Positions 27,144-36,129 of a stretch of 64,000 bases of DNA are shown here, one piece after another. The notes under the pieces are model-generated. The model ran no database searches and was not told the DNA's origin. It saw only the letters and a list, made by a program, of their open reading frames with translations. Source of the stretch: UBA8389 sp035719105 (GTDB lineage Bacteria > Bacteroidota > Bacteroidia > Bacteroidales > UBA1402); assembly GCA_035719105.1 (NCBI GenBank), contig DASTGN010000004.1:806001-870000 (forward strand), in the 5' to 3' direction. The translations under genes and the position numbers were made by a program. Numbering within the stretch: position 1 is the stretch's first letter; the number at the start of each line of letters is the position of its first letter.

Positions 27144-28199
27144 GTGAAAAAAACCATTATCAGGATTCTCGTCCTGATCCTTATTTTAGTGCCGATTACC
27201 CTATTGTTGCTGCATAAAAAGCCCGAAGAAAAGCGTAGGGAAAAATCTGGCGGTAAGCGCAAGATTGAAGCTTTAGTCGTACGGCCTACCAAACTTTTGT
27301 TGGAAATTTCCGTGACCGGTTCGTTGCTATCATATGATGAGGTGGAACTCAAAAACGAAGTGCCAGGCCGTATTGTTTTATTGAATCTTCCAGAAGGCAA
27401 GGCTGTTTCTAAAGGAACTGTGCTTGTGAAATTGTTCAATGACGACCTGCAAGCTGGACTCAGAAAACTCAAAGCCCAGCTGGATCTTCAGCAGCAAATT
27501 TATAAACGTCAATCCGAGCTGATCAAAGTCAACGGCATCAGCCAAAATGAGTTCGAACTATCTCTTCTGCAAGTCAATACCTTACAAGCTGAGGTTGAAG
27601 CTCAAAAGGCGCTAATCCGAAAAACAGAGATTTTAGCTCCCTTTGATGGTATCATCGGTTTACGGAATGTGAGCTCTGGTGCCGTGGTCAACACTTCAAC
27701 AACGTTGGCCACCATTCGTAGCAACCGCCTAAAATTGGACTTTTTCGTACCTGAAAAATACGGCGAGGCCATCAAATCAGGCATGAATGTTGATTTCTCG
27801 CTTTATTCCGGACAAAGCTATTATCATGCAAGTGTTCTGGCTACGGAACGCAGCATTGACGATGCGACACGTAACCTCAAGGTCAGAGCGGTTGTCAATC
27901 AAAAGGCTGCGGACTTGATTCCTGGTGCTTTTGCCAATGTGAAACTTCAATTAGGAACGAACCCCAATGCCTTGCTTATTCCAACCGAAGCCATTATCCC
28001 CACTGAACGTGAAAAGCAAGTCATCGTTGCCCGAAAAGGGAAAGCGCATTTTGTAACCGTAACAACCGGTATTCGAAAAGAATCCATGGTCGAAGTCACG
28101 AAAGGTTTGCAACCCGGTGACACTCTGGTGGTTTCAGGTCTCCTTTTCTTTAAGGAAGGTGATGTCATTAACTATTCCAACGTAACCGATACCAAATGA
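27144..28199 (+). CDS. RND efflux periplasmic adaptor (membrane fusion protein)
   Basis: The 351-residue protein begins with a GTG start. It has an N-terminal membrane anchor (IIRILVLILILVPITLLLL), a lipoyl/biotinyl-like beta domain (KNEVPGRIVLLNLPEGKAVSK), a helical hairpin (about 95-150), the second half of the lipoyl domain (ILAPFDGIIGLRNVSSGAVV), and beta-barrel/membrane-proximal parts. Adaptors bridge the RND pump and the TolC channel. It overlaps the pump gene by 4 bp (ATGA). The substrate is unknown. There is no adjacent regulator, unlike the second operon at 57156-63338. Confidence 0.92.
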   Translation: MKKTIIRILVLILILVPITLLLLHKKPEEKRREKSGGKRKIEALVVRPTKLLLEISVTGSLLSYDEVELKNEVPGRIVLLNLPEGKAVSKGTVLVKLFNDDLQAGLRKLKAQLDLQQQIYKRQSELIKVNGISQNEFELSLLQVNTLQAEVEAQKALIRKTEILAPFDGIIGLRNVSSGAVVNTSTTLATIRSNRLKLDFFVPEKYGEAIKSGMNVDFSLYSGQSYYHASVLATERSIDDATRNLKVRAVVNQKAADLIPGAFANVKLQLGTNPNALLIPTEAIIPTEREKQVIVARKGKAHFVTVTTGIRKESMVEVTKGLQPGDTLVVSGLLFFKEGDVINYSNVTDTK

Positions 28200-31100
28200 C
28201 GCTCTCTGATTTTGCCCTGAAACGCCCTGTTGCGGCCACCGTACTGAGTTTGATCATCATCTTGCTCGGTTTCGTGGGCTTTAATTTTTTGGGTGTTCGA
28301 TTGTATCCGGCCATCGACCCTCCCATTATTACTGTGCAGTCTTCGTATACTGGTGCCAACGCGGAAATCATCGAATCGCAGATTACCGAACCCTTGGAAA
28401 AGTCCATCAATGGTATTGAGGGCATCAAATCCGTTTCATCCCAATCGGCCGTTGGACAGAGTTCCATCACGGTGGAATTTGATTTGGGTTCCGATTTGGA
28501 AAAAGCTGCCAACGACGTTCGCGACAAGGTCTCACAAGCGATGCGGCAGTTACCCCAGGATATTGATGCAACACCGACCGTCACCAAGGCTGACGCCAAT
28601 GGCGACCCCATCATCATGTTGATGGCAAGGAGCAGCCGAATGAATACCATTGAGCTGAGTGATTATGCCGAAAATATTCTTCAGGAAAAACTTCAAACTA
28701 TTCCAGGGGTCAGTTCGGTACAGATTTTCGGTCAACAAAAACCAGCCATGCGTCTTTGGTTGAATCCGGCCAAAATGGCGGCCTACCAACTAACGGCGTC
28801 TGATGTCAGGTCTGCACTTGTTCGGGAAAACGTGGAAATGCCTGGTGGCAAAATCCGGGGCGGAACGACCGAGCTATTGGTGAAAACCCGTGGAAGGCTG
28901 GAATCTGAAGATGATTTCAACAACATGATTATCAAGCAGAACGACAACCAGGTTGTTCGTTTAAGCGATATTGGCGAGGCCGTTTTAGGCCCTCAGAACG
29001 AAGAGTCAGGCGCCATCATCAATGGAACAATCGGCACCATGTTGGCCTTGATTCCATTGCCAGGAGCAAATGATATCCAAATTGCTGACGAATTTTACAA
29101 ACGGTTGGAACAGATTCGTCAAACAGTTCCCGAGGGGATGGTACTCGAAATTGCCCGAGATCGTTCCATTTTCGTTCGTCAGTCTGTCAGAGATGTGGCA
29201 GAAACGCTTGGAATAGCCATTTCGTTAGTGGTTCTCATCATTTTCCTTTTCTTTCGGAACTGGATCATTGCGATTCGACCCCTTATCGATATTCCCGTGT
29301 CGCTGATTGGAACCTTCTTTGTCATGTATCTAGCTGGTTTTTCCATCAATGTGCTCACCTTGCTTGGAATTGTTTTGGCCACTGGCTTGGTCGTGGATGA
29401 CGGAATTGTGGTCACCGAGAATATTTTCAAAAAGCGAGAGCGTGGCATGGACAAATGGAAAGCCGCTTTCGAAGGAACCCGTGAAATCTTTTTCGCCGTC
29501 ATTTCAACTTCAATCACTTTGGCTGTGGTCTTTCTGCCCATTATGTTTTTGGAAGGCTTTACCGGACGTTTGTTCCGGGAATTCGGGGTGGTTGTTGCTG
29601 CTGCAGTCTTGATTTCCGCCTTGGTTTCCTTGACGCTTACACCGGTTTTGAATGTCATGCTGGGTGGTGGAAGCAGTCATCATTCCCGTTTTTACGTTGC
29701 AACGGAGCCCTTCTTTGAGGGTATGGAAAACGGATATCGGAAAGGACTGGGTTTCTTTCTAAGGAACAAGTGGATTTCGTTTGTGATTTTAGGTTGGTGT
29801 GTCGTTGTCGCCATCGGACTTTTTGGAACGTTGAAGACTGAACTGGCGCCTTTGGAAGACCACAGTTTCATTCGAACAAGTGTGAAAGCTGCCGAAGGCA
29901 TGGAATACACGACTACGCAGAAAATTGTCAATCAAGTAGCGTTGGTAACCATGGATTCCGTTCCGGAAAATCGTTTTGTTTTGACTCGCTTTGGGGGTGG
30001 TATGAATTCGGGAACCAATAGCGGCTCCATTATGGTGTTCCTCACCGATCCAACCGAACGCAAAGCATCTCAACAAGCCATTTTCGATCGCTTGACCAGA
30101 ATTTACGGCCGCATTCCCAATGCCAAAGTCATGGCCAGTCAGGAACAAACCATTTCGGCCTCCAATTCTCGGGGCATGCCGGTGCAGTTTGTTTTGCAGA
30201 ATTTGGACTTTACGAAACTCAAGTCCATTTTGCCCAAGTTTTTGGACGAAGCTCAGAATAGCCCCGTGTTCAGCAATGTTGATGTGGATTTGAAGTTTAA
30301 CAAGCCTGAATTGAACGTTACAGTCGATCGTTTGAAAGCCAACAGCTTGGGTGTCAGTGAAAGGGATGTCTCCGATGCGCTGTCGTCCGCATTTAGTGGT
30401 AGCAGATACGGCTATTTCCTGCGAAACAACAAGCAGTATTACATTATTGGTCAGGTAGACCGGGAGGATAGGGATGCCCCTGCCGACTTGTCATCGCTTT
30501 ATGTTCCTTCTAAAAACGGAACGATGGTGCAACTTGACAACGTAATAAAAATGGAAGAAAGCAGTAGCCCCCCCATTTTGTACCATTACAACCGATACAA
30601 ATCGGCTACGGTTTCCGCCAATTTATCCAAGGGATACACGCAGGGAGATGGAATCAACGAAATGCAACGTATAGCGGACAAGCTCACGGACGATTCTTTT
30701 AATACTGCTTTGGCAGGATCTTCCAGAGACTTTGCAGAAAGTACTTCGAATATTTTATTTTCGCTGGTTTTGGCGCTGGTCTTGGTGTACCTCATCCTGG
30801 CAGCCCAGTTTGAAAGTTTCCGCGATCCTTTCATCATCATGCTAACGGTCCCTATGGCAATGGCTGGGGCATTGATTTCACTGAGGCTTTTCGGACAAAC
30901 GCTCAACATCTTTTCTGAAATCGGAATGATTCTTCTGATTGGCATCGTGACTAAGAACGGTATCCTGATTGTAGAATTTGCCAACAATAAGCGCAAAGCT
31001 GGGCTTGACAAACATAATGCTGCTTTTGAAGCAGCGTCTGGCCGCTTCCGACCCATTTTAATGACTTCCTTAGCAACCATGTTTGGAGCTTTGCCAATTG

Positions 31101-31252
31101 CCTTAGCTTTGGGTGCAGGCGCTGAGAGTCGCGTTTCGATGGGTATCGTCATTGTTTGCGGACTCCTGTTTGCTTTGTTGTTGACCTTGTTTGTGATTCC
31201 GGTGATGTATACCTTGTTGACCAGTAAGAAAATTCATCAACCCTCGAATTAG
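28196..31252 (+). CDS. RND family efflux pump (AcrB-like, HAE1 class)
   Basis: The 1018-residue inner-membrane pump shows two homologous halves, each with one helix, a large periplasmic loop and a bundle of helices. The proton-relay aspartates are in GLVVDDGIVV and the lysine partner is in GIVTKNGILI. The N-terminus FALKRPVAATVL is standard for the family. It exports small molecules using proton flow through the adaptor and TolC encoded on either side. The order adaptor-pump-channel with 4-bp and 1-bp junctions marks one operon. Confidence 0.95.
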   Translation: MTLSDFALKRPVAATVLSLIIILLGFVGFNFLGVRLYPAIDPPIITVQSSYTGANAEIIESQITEPLEKSINGIEGIKSVSSQSAVGQSSITVEFDLGSDLEKAANDVRDKVSQAMRQLPQDIDATPTVTKADANGDPIIMLMARSSRMNTIELSDYAENILQEKLQTIPGVSSVQIFGQQKPAMRLWLNPAKMAAYQLTASDVRSALVRENVEMPGGKIRGGTTELLVKTRGRLESEDDFNNMIIKQNDNQVVRLSDIGEAVLGPQNEESGAIINGTIGTMLALIPLPGANDIQIADEFYKRLEQIRQTVPEGMVLEIARDRSIFVRQSVRDVAETLGIAISLVVLIIFLFFRNWIIAIRPLIDIPVSLIGTFFVMYLAGFSINVLTLLGIVLATGLVVDDGIVVTENIFKKRERGMDKWKAAFEGTREIFFAVISTSITLAVVFLPIMFLEGFTGRLFREFGVVVAAAVLISALVSLTLTPVLNVMLGGGSSHHSRFYVATEPFFEGMENGYRKGLGFFLRNKWISFVILGWCVVVAIGLFGTLKTELAPLEDHSFIRTSVKAAEGMEYTTTQKIVNQVALVTMDSVPENRFVLTRFGGGMNSGTNSGSIMVFLTDPTERKASQQAIFDRLTRIYGRIPNAKVMASQEQTISASNSRGMPVQFVLQNLDFTKLKSILPKFLDEAQNSPVFSNVDVDLKFNKPELNVTVDRLKANSLGVSERDVSDALSSAFSGSRYGYFLRNNKQYYIIGQVDREDRDAPADLSSLYVPSKNGTMVQLDNVIKMEESSSPPILYHYNRYKSATVSANLSKGYTQGDGINEMQRIADKLTDDSFNTALAGSSRDFAESTSNILFSLVLALVLVYLILAAQFESFRDPFIIMLTVPMAMAGALISLRLFGQTLNIFSEIGMILLIGIVTKNGILIVEFANNKRKAGLDKHNAAFEAASGRFRPILMTSLATMFGALPIALALGAGAESRVSMGIVIVCGLLFALLLTLFVIPVMYTLLTSKKIHQPSN

Positions 31253-31253
31253 T

Positions 31254-32498
31254 ATGAAGCGCATATTGACTTTTATATGGTGTTCAACCCTTTGGATTCC
31301 GATGCTTTTTGCTCAATCACCATTGTCGTTGGAAGAGGCTGTGGACATCGCGTTGAAAAACAATTTTGACATTCGCATTTCGAGAAATAATTCAGGAATA
31401 GCCGAAACAAATAATACAGCTGGTAATGCCGGGATGTTGCCAACCTTTGATTTAAACGGTTCTGTTTCCACCTCTTCGCAATATGCTTTGAACGCAAGAG
31501 CAGGAGCAGAGCTGAACTGGACGCTTTTTGACGGCGGTAAAATGTTTGTAACCAGACAGAAACTTCGTGAAGTTTCTCAAAAGGGTGAATTCCAATTTCG
31601 TGAGACGGTTCAACAAACGATGTACGAAGTGGTTGCAGCCTACTACGATTTGATTCGCCTGAAACAGCAGTTGCGTTCAGTTCAACAAACCATCCGTTAC
31701 AACCAGGAGCGTGTCACCATCGCTCAAACTGGCTTTAATGCCGGAACGCTTTCCAAACTGGATCTGCTTCAAACAAAAATCGACCTGAACGAAGTTCTTG
31801 AGTCCGCAATTGATCGGGAATTTGCAATTCGTGAAGGGAAACGGACTTTAAACATCTTGTTGGCACGCGATACGGAAAGTCCATTGGAAGTGATAGATTC
31901 CATACCAAATGGATATCTTCCCGACAAAACGGTTTTGTTTTCTAAACTGCAAACAAGTAATGCTAGTTTGTTAGCCATGAGTAAACAATTGGAAATAAAC
32001 AAGTTGACATATAAGGAAACAAAGAGCAATTATTTACCACGATTAGATTTGAGTGCAGGTTATTATTTATCGCAATCTCGTACCTCCAACTCTTCAACAA
32101 TCAGCCAAAACATGGGACCCGAAGTCAGTGGCAACTTGGTTGTTCCCATCTACAGGGCAGGAGAAAACAAGAGGCTGCAAAAAGTAGCTGAATTGAACTT
32201 GCAGTCAGCTCAAGAAGACCTGGAAAAAACTCGGTTTGAACTGAATCTTGCGCTGCAGAACGCACTCAACGATTTTGACAATCAAAAAATGCTTTTGAAA
32301 ATCGAGGAGGAAAATAATTTGTTGGCAAAGGAATATCTTGAAATCAGTATTCAACGCCTGCGTCTCGGTGAAACGAATTCGCTCGAAGTGCACCTTGCTC
32401 AGGAAAAATTCATCAGCTCGAATACACGCCTGATTAATTACCGTTACACGCTCAAATTGACGGAAACCAAGCTTAGACAATTGGTTGCATCGCTCTAA
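31254..32498 (+). CDS. TolC-family outer-membrane efflux channel
   Basis: The 414-residue protein has a signal peptide (cut near FAQS-P). The duplicated TolC fold follows, with long heptad-rich helices (LSLEEAVDIALKNNFDIRIS at the start of the first repeat, SAQEDLEKTRFELNLAL in the second). Typical phrases such as AGTLSKLDLLQTKIDLNE and LGETNSLEVHLAQEKF are seen. It is the outer-membrane exit duct for the pump just upstream. Intergenic 32499-32648 follows. Confidence 0.92.
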   Translation: MKRILTFIWCSTLWIPMLFAQSPLSLEEAVDIALKNNFDIRISRNNSGIAETNNTAGNAGMLPTFDLNGSVSTSSQYALNARAGAELNWTLFDGGKMFVTRQKLREVSQKGEFQFRETVQQTMYEVVAAYYDLIRLKQQLRSVQQTIRYNQERVTIAQTGFNAGTLSKLDLLQTKIDLNEVLESAIDREFAIREGKRTLNILLARDTESPLEVIDSIPNGYLPDKTVLFSKLQTSNASLLAMSKQLEINKLTYKETKSNYLPRLDLSAGYYLSQSRTSNSSTISQNMGPEVSGNLVVPIYRAGENKRLQKVAELNLQSAQEDLEKTRFELNLALQNALNDFDNQKMLLKIEEENNLLAKEYLEISIQRLRLGETNSLEVHLAQEKFISSNTRLINYRYTLKLTETKLRQLVASL

Positions 32499-32571
32499 AT
32501 CATAGGTCTATTTTTTTTAACTAGATACCATTTGTGTCTATTTTTCTACATAAACATGATTTTTTAGTATT

Positions 32572-32579
32572 TATGTTTG
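32572..32579 (+). promoter_or_regulatory. -7 box upstream of the T9SS cargo gene
   Basis: TATGTTTG fits TAnnTTTG and leaves a leader of about 60 bases. No TTG is placed 19-21 bp upstream. A second match, TATTTTTG at 32639-32646, is too close to the ATG at 32649. Nothing else is recognised in 32499-32648. Confidence 0.35.
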
Positions 32580-32648
32580 TGAGAATTAAAAAGTTGCTGA
32601 CTGCGACTGGATAAAATGGCTATAGTTTAATAACCTAATATTTTTGCG

Positions 32649-35600
32649 ATGAAAAACACAAACACTCTACTTAGCAGGAGATTATTTAAATCAAAATGGG
32701 GAGCTAACGCTTCGCATTCCATGGTTGGCCGATTAATGGCCTGTATCTTAATTACGTATTGTTTGTTCCCAGTCCAAGCTTTCAGTCAAAGCGACGGTGA
32801 TATGCGATCGATGAAACACGGTGGCGGATGGGCAAGCTCTGGAACTTTCGAGGTTTATTCTGCCTCTACCGATACATGGTTGGCAGGTAATACCAGAACT
32901 GCCTGGGCAGCAAACACCGTTTATTCAGCAGGTGCCCTTTGTTCGCTCGGAGGTAATCTGTACAGTGCAGTAATCGCTGGAACTTCCGCTGCCACCGGAG
33001 GCCCAACCGGTACGGAATCTGCTATCGTCGACGGAACGGTTACCTGGAAATATATGACCGTAGCTGCCATAACGCCCTTGGGTACAACCAATGTCACCAT
33101 TATGGATGGTGTAGGGCAAACGACAAACGGATCGGGTTATGTTGCCGGTTCGTTGACTATCGGACAAGGAAATGCCTTTGCCGGAACAGTCAATCTTACT
33201 GGGACAGCCGTATCCAGTGTTACGATTACCAATCCTGGTGCCTTGATGGCTAATCCAGGTGTCACCTTCGTCGGTGCGGGCTCAACCGTAGCGGCTGCAT
33301 ACCCAACCTACAAATTAGTCGGTGCCTATTATAAAAACAAAGGTGCTGGCTATGTTACCGCACCGAATGTAACATTTAATGCTTCCGCATGGGCGGCAAG
33401 TACCGCGTTGACCATTTCATCAACGGCTGCCGTACAAAAAGCCAATGGTGGTAAGTTATACAATCTTGTTTCAAGCGGAACGACTGCTGCAGCAGGTGGC
33501 CCAACTGGAACAGGAACCAATATTGTCGAAGGAACTCCTTGGCAACCCAGTACCGTATATGCAGTTGGTAATCAATGTGTCAACGGTGGAAATCTTTACG
33601 TGGTCGCTTCCATCGCCAATACTAATACCAGCGCAGCTTCCGGTGGACCTGCTGGAACAACTGCTGGAATTGTTGATAATGACGTGACCTGGAATTATGT
33701 GGCAGTTGCTGCCGTATGGAATTATGTTGCCGATGTCCCAACTTGTCATGCAGTCGTATCAGGTGGAAAAGTGACAAGCATCGTCGTTGATAACGCCTCT
33801 GCAGGATATTACCCGAATGGTGCTTCATTCGCTTCTTTGAGCATTGATGCTCCTTATCCAAGTTGGGTTTTATCAACTGCTTACAATGTAGGTGATATAC
33901 GTTCCATCGGGGGTAAAGCCTATACCTGCACGGTAGCTGGTACAAGCGCAGCTACCGGTGGACCAACAGGCTCAGGCACCAACATCGTAGATGGAACCGT
34001 TACTTGGGATTATTTGAGTGATGTTACTACCGCGAGCTATGGTGCTTTGATGGCGGTTGACAATGTAGTCATTACCTCAGCTGGTAGTTATACTGTTGCA
34101 CCGGCAATTTTCATTGGTTCTTCCATGCAGGTTGGAAATAATACCAACTCCAGAACGGTTACCGTAAATGGTGATTTGATCATTAAAAATGGTGCAACCT
34201 TTTATACTGGCAAATCACAAACACTCAATGTTGGAGGAAACTTGATTGCTGAATCCCCGGTTACATTTTTGACGCCCTTGTTGTCTGGTACCGCGTCCAC
34301 GACCGTAAACTTTACGAAAGCTGGAGCCGCATCCATTTCTGGTCCCGCCGCCGCAACTTTTAAAGGCGTAACCATCGGTGCAACTACTGCTTTGACTTTT
34401 AATTCAACTGGTAATCAGATTGGTGCCACTTTTGATGCCGGATCTCTTACCGTCAACGCTGGTGGCTCATTGACACTGGCTGCAGGCAAAGCTCTGACGG
34501 TTTATGGCAATATTGCAAATGCCGGTACCATCAATCTGAACAATGATTCGGGAGCCCCTTCTACATTGATTACAACTGGTACCATTACTGGTGCAGGTAC
34601 CTCTAATGTGCAACAATATCTAACCGGAACAGGTGGTGCAACACCAAATGGTAAATATTGGTATGTTTCAAGTCCTTTGACGAACGCAACGAGTGCCGTA
34701 TATGATTTGACGGAAACTTCAACCCCTCTGAATCAATTATGGTCTTATTCTGAATCATTGAACGATTATACACGCGTAACCAGCGCAGCTCCTGTTACCC
34801 TGACCCCTGGCGTTGGTTTTGCAGCCCAATTGGGCGATAATAAAACGGTGACTCTTGCCGGTGCCTCCATCAATAACGGACCTATTTCTATTGTTGCAAC
34901 CCGCTCTGCTTACAGCGGCGTTGGAGTCAATAAACGTGGTTTCAATCTGGTTGGTAATCCCTATCCTTCTTACCTTAACATTAACACAGCTATGGCGGCT
35001 GCTGTTGGAATGGAATCCTCCGTTTGGTATAGAACCTACGACAGCTCCAGCAATACCATGGTCTTTGACACCTATAATTCTTTTACTGGCGATGGTATTT
35101 CACTTACTACTGATTTACCAAAATGGACGAATTCGATTCCGCCAATGCAAGCATTTTGGGTTCGGGTCAGTGCCGATAGCTTGAGTGGTTCGATGCCTTT
35201 GACAACAGCTATGCTTACCCATCAACCGATTGGTAATTTGACAAGAAGTGAATCGGCTACTCCTCAAATGATTAGACTCCAAGTTTCTAATGGAGTGAAT
35301 TCAGATCAGGCTCTTATCGGTTTTTATCCTGAAGCTACTAACTTGTTTGACAAATACGATTCTCATAAGATGCCAAATGAGAGCAAATCGATTCCTGAAA
35401 TTTATACTTATGTGGGTTCAGATCAGGTGGCCATCAATGGCATGGCTCCTTTGACCGAAAACCAAGAGCTTGTTTTAGGCTTTAAGACTGGAAAAACAGG
35501 AAATTACACCATTAAGGCCATGGAAATATGTAACTTCGATCCTAGTACGAAAGTGATTTTGAAGGATAAAGTACTTAATATAACCCAAAACTTGAACCAG

Positions 35601-35933
35601 ACACCTATTTATACCTTTGCTTCAGATTCTTTAACTACCGATGCTCGCTTCAGTGTAGTAATTGAAAAATTTGCCACCAAGTTGGATGTTTTGAATCATG
35701 CTGGCTTTGAAGTGTTCGTGAAAGATAATGATCAAATCCAAGTGTATTTGAACGATGCCAAAGGAAAACAAGCCCGAATCAACGTGTATAACGCACTTGG
35801 TCAACAAATGGTGTCAACTACGACTTCCAACTCCAGTATCGTGATTAACAGACCGCTGAATCGTGGTGTCTACATTGTGAAGGTTTATGTTGGCGGAACT
35901 CAATCAAGTAAGAAGGTTGTTATAAATAAATAA
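32649..35933 (+). CDS. large secreted protein with carbohydrate-binding-like repeats and T9SS C-terminal sorting domain
   Basis: The 1094-residue protein has an unusually long basic N-region (about 28 residues) before the signal hydrophobic core, with cleavage near residue 46 (QAFS-Q). Four related modules lie at about residues 85-136, 248-299, 299-351 and 406-456, with GGNLY, TSAATGGPTG and IVDGTVTW as landmarks. They resemble short carbohydrate-binding modules of the CBM5/12 (chitin-type) kind. A Thr/Ser/Gly-rich beta region follows (about 490-660), then a region of about 350 residues. The end is a type-A T9SS sorting domain (INVYNALGQQM ... GVYIVKVYVGG ... KKVVINK). It is probably exported by the T9SS that PorX/PorW serve and anchored at the surface. 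No catalytic motif is seen; an adhesin or matrix role is inferred. Confidence 0.78.
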   Translation: MKNTNTLLSRRLFKSKWGANASHSMVGRLMACILITYCLFPVQAFSQSDGDMRSMKHGGGWASSGTFEVYSASTDTWLAGNTRTAWAANTVYSAGALCSLGGNLYSAVIAGTSAATGGPTGTESAIVDGTVTWKYMTVAAITPLGTTNVTIMDGVGQTTNGSGYVAGSLTIGQGNAFAGTVNLTGTAVSSVTITNPGALMANPGVTFVGAGSTVAAAYPTYKLVGAYYKNKGAGYVTAPNVTFNASAWAASTALTISSTAAVQKANGGKLYNLVSSGTTAAAGGPTGTGTNIVEGTPWQPSTVYAVGNQCVNGGNLYVVASIANTNTSAASGGPAGTTAGIVDNDVTWNYVAVAAVWNYVADVPTCHAVVSGGKVTSIVVDNASAGYYPNGASFASLSIDAPYPSWVLSTAYNVGDIRSIGGKAYTCTVAGTSAATGGPTGSGTNIVDGTVTWDYLSDVTTASYGALMAVDNVVITSAGSYTVAPAIFIGSSMQVGNNTNSRTVTVNGDLIIKNGATFYTGKSQTLNVGGNLIAESPVTFLTPLLSGTASTTVNFTKAGAASISGPAAATFKGVTIGATTALTFNSTGNQIGATFDAGSLTVNAGGSLTLAAGKALTVYGNIANAGTINLNNDSGAPSTLITTGTITGAGTSNVQQYLTGTGGATPNGKYWYVSSPLTNATSAVYDLTETSTPLNQLWSYSESLNDYTRVTSAAPVTLTPGVGFAAQLGDNKTVTLAGASINNGPISIVATRSAYSGVGVNKRGFNLVGNPYPSYLNINTAMAAAVGMESSVWYRTYDSSSNTMVFDTYNSFTGDGISLTTDLPKWTNSIPPMQAFWVRVSADSLSGSMPLTTAMLTHQPIGNLTRSESATPQMIRLQVSNGVNSDQALIGFYPEATNLFDKYDSHKMPNESKSIPEIYTYVGSDQVAINGMAPLTENQELVLGFKTGKTGNYTIKAMEICNFDPSTKVILKDKVLNITQNLNQTPIYTFASDSLTTDARFSVVIEKFATKLDVLNHAGFEVFVKDNDQIQVYLNDAKGKQARINVYNALGQQMVSTTTSNSSIVINRPLNRGVYIVKVYVGGTQSSKKVVINK
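32901..34016 (+). repeat. four imperfect ~50-residue modules within the T9SS cargo gene
   Basis: Modules lie at about 32901-33056, 33390-33545 (most diverged), 33543-33701 and 33864-34016. They share a WxxxTxYxxGxxxxxGGxxY start, a TSAATGGPTG middle and an IVDGTVTW end. Two of them are separated by about 110-residue beta-rich spacers that are themselves similar (NPGALMANPGVTF and DNASAGYYPNGASF regions). The similarity is at protein level rather than exact DNA repeats. Confidence 0.75.
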
Positions 35934-35956
35934 GAAATAACACTATTTTTGAATGA

Positions 35957-35984
35957 ATGGGCTGTCTTTTTTAAGGCAGCCCAT
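35957..35984. terminator. hairpin after the T9SS cargo gene
   Basis: A 12-bp stem (ATGGGCTGTCTT with AAGGCAGCCCAT, one G-U pair) and a four-T loop lie 24 bases after the stop at 35933. There is no strong T run after it, so it may act as a weak or factor-aided terminator. Confidence 0.6.
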
Positions 35985-36010
35985 TATGTTTCATAAACTA
36001 TATTTTATTT

Positions 36011-36096
36011 TACCGTCCGTTTAGTACAAATAAAGAAGAAATATACCGTCCATATGTGACAAAAAATAGGAAAATATACCATCTGTTTGTTACAAT
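36011..36096 (+). repeat. three direct repeats with 33-bp period
   Basis: Copies start at 36011, 36044 and 36077, each about 20 bp, reading roughly TACCGTCCGTTTAGTACAAA with changes (second TACCGTCCATATGTGACAAA, third TACCATCTGTTTGTTACAAT). The starts are exactly 33 bp apart, about three helix turns, so all copies face the same side of the DNA. The third copy runs into the promoter of the ATPase gene. They look like operator sites. Confidence 0.7.
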
Positions 36097-36100
36097 TGCG

Positions 36101-36108
36101 TATCTTTG
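36101..36108 (+). promoter_or_regulatory. -7 box of the DUF4143 ATPase gene
   Basis: TATCTTTG is a full match to TAnnTTTG and lies 21 bases before the ATG at 36130. The third 33-bp-spaced repeat occupies the place where the -33 element would be, so a bound factor could either block or replace sigma contact. Confidence 0.5.
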
Positions 36109-36129
36109 TGCAAACAAATACTTTCTATA

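Noticed and set aside
30586..31152. 188-codon minus-strand open frame opposite the first RND pump
   Set aside because: It is antisense to conserved membrane helices of the pump and has no start context or motif.
32639..32646. TATTTTTG promoter box
   Set aside because: It ends two bases before the ATG at 32649, too close to drive that start; the box at 32572-32579 is better placed.
32901..34016. Possible CRISPR or DNA-level tandem repeat
   Set aside because: The similarity is between protein modules with uneven spacing and many base changes, inside one open frame.
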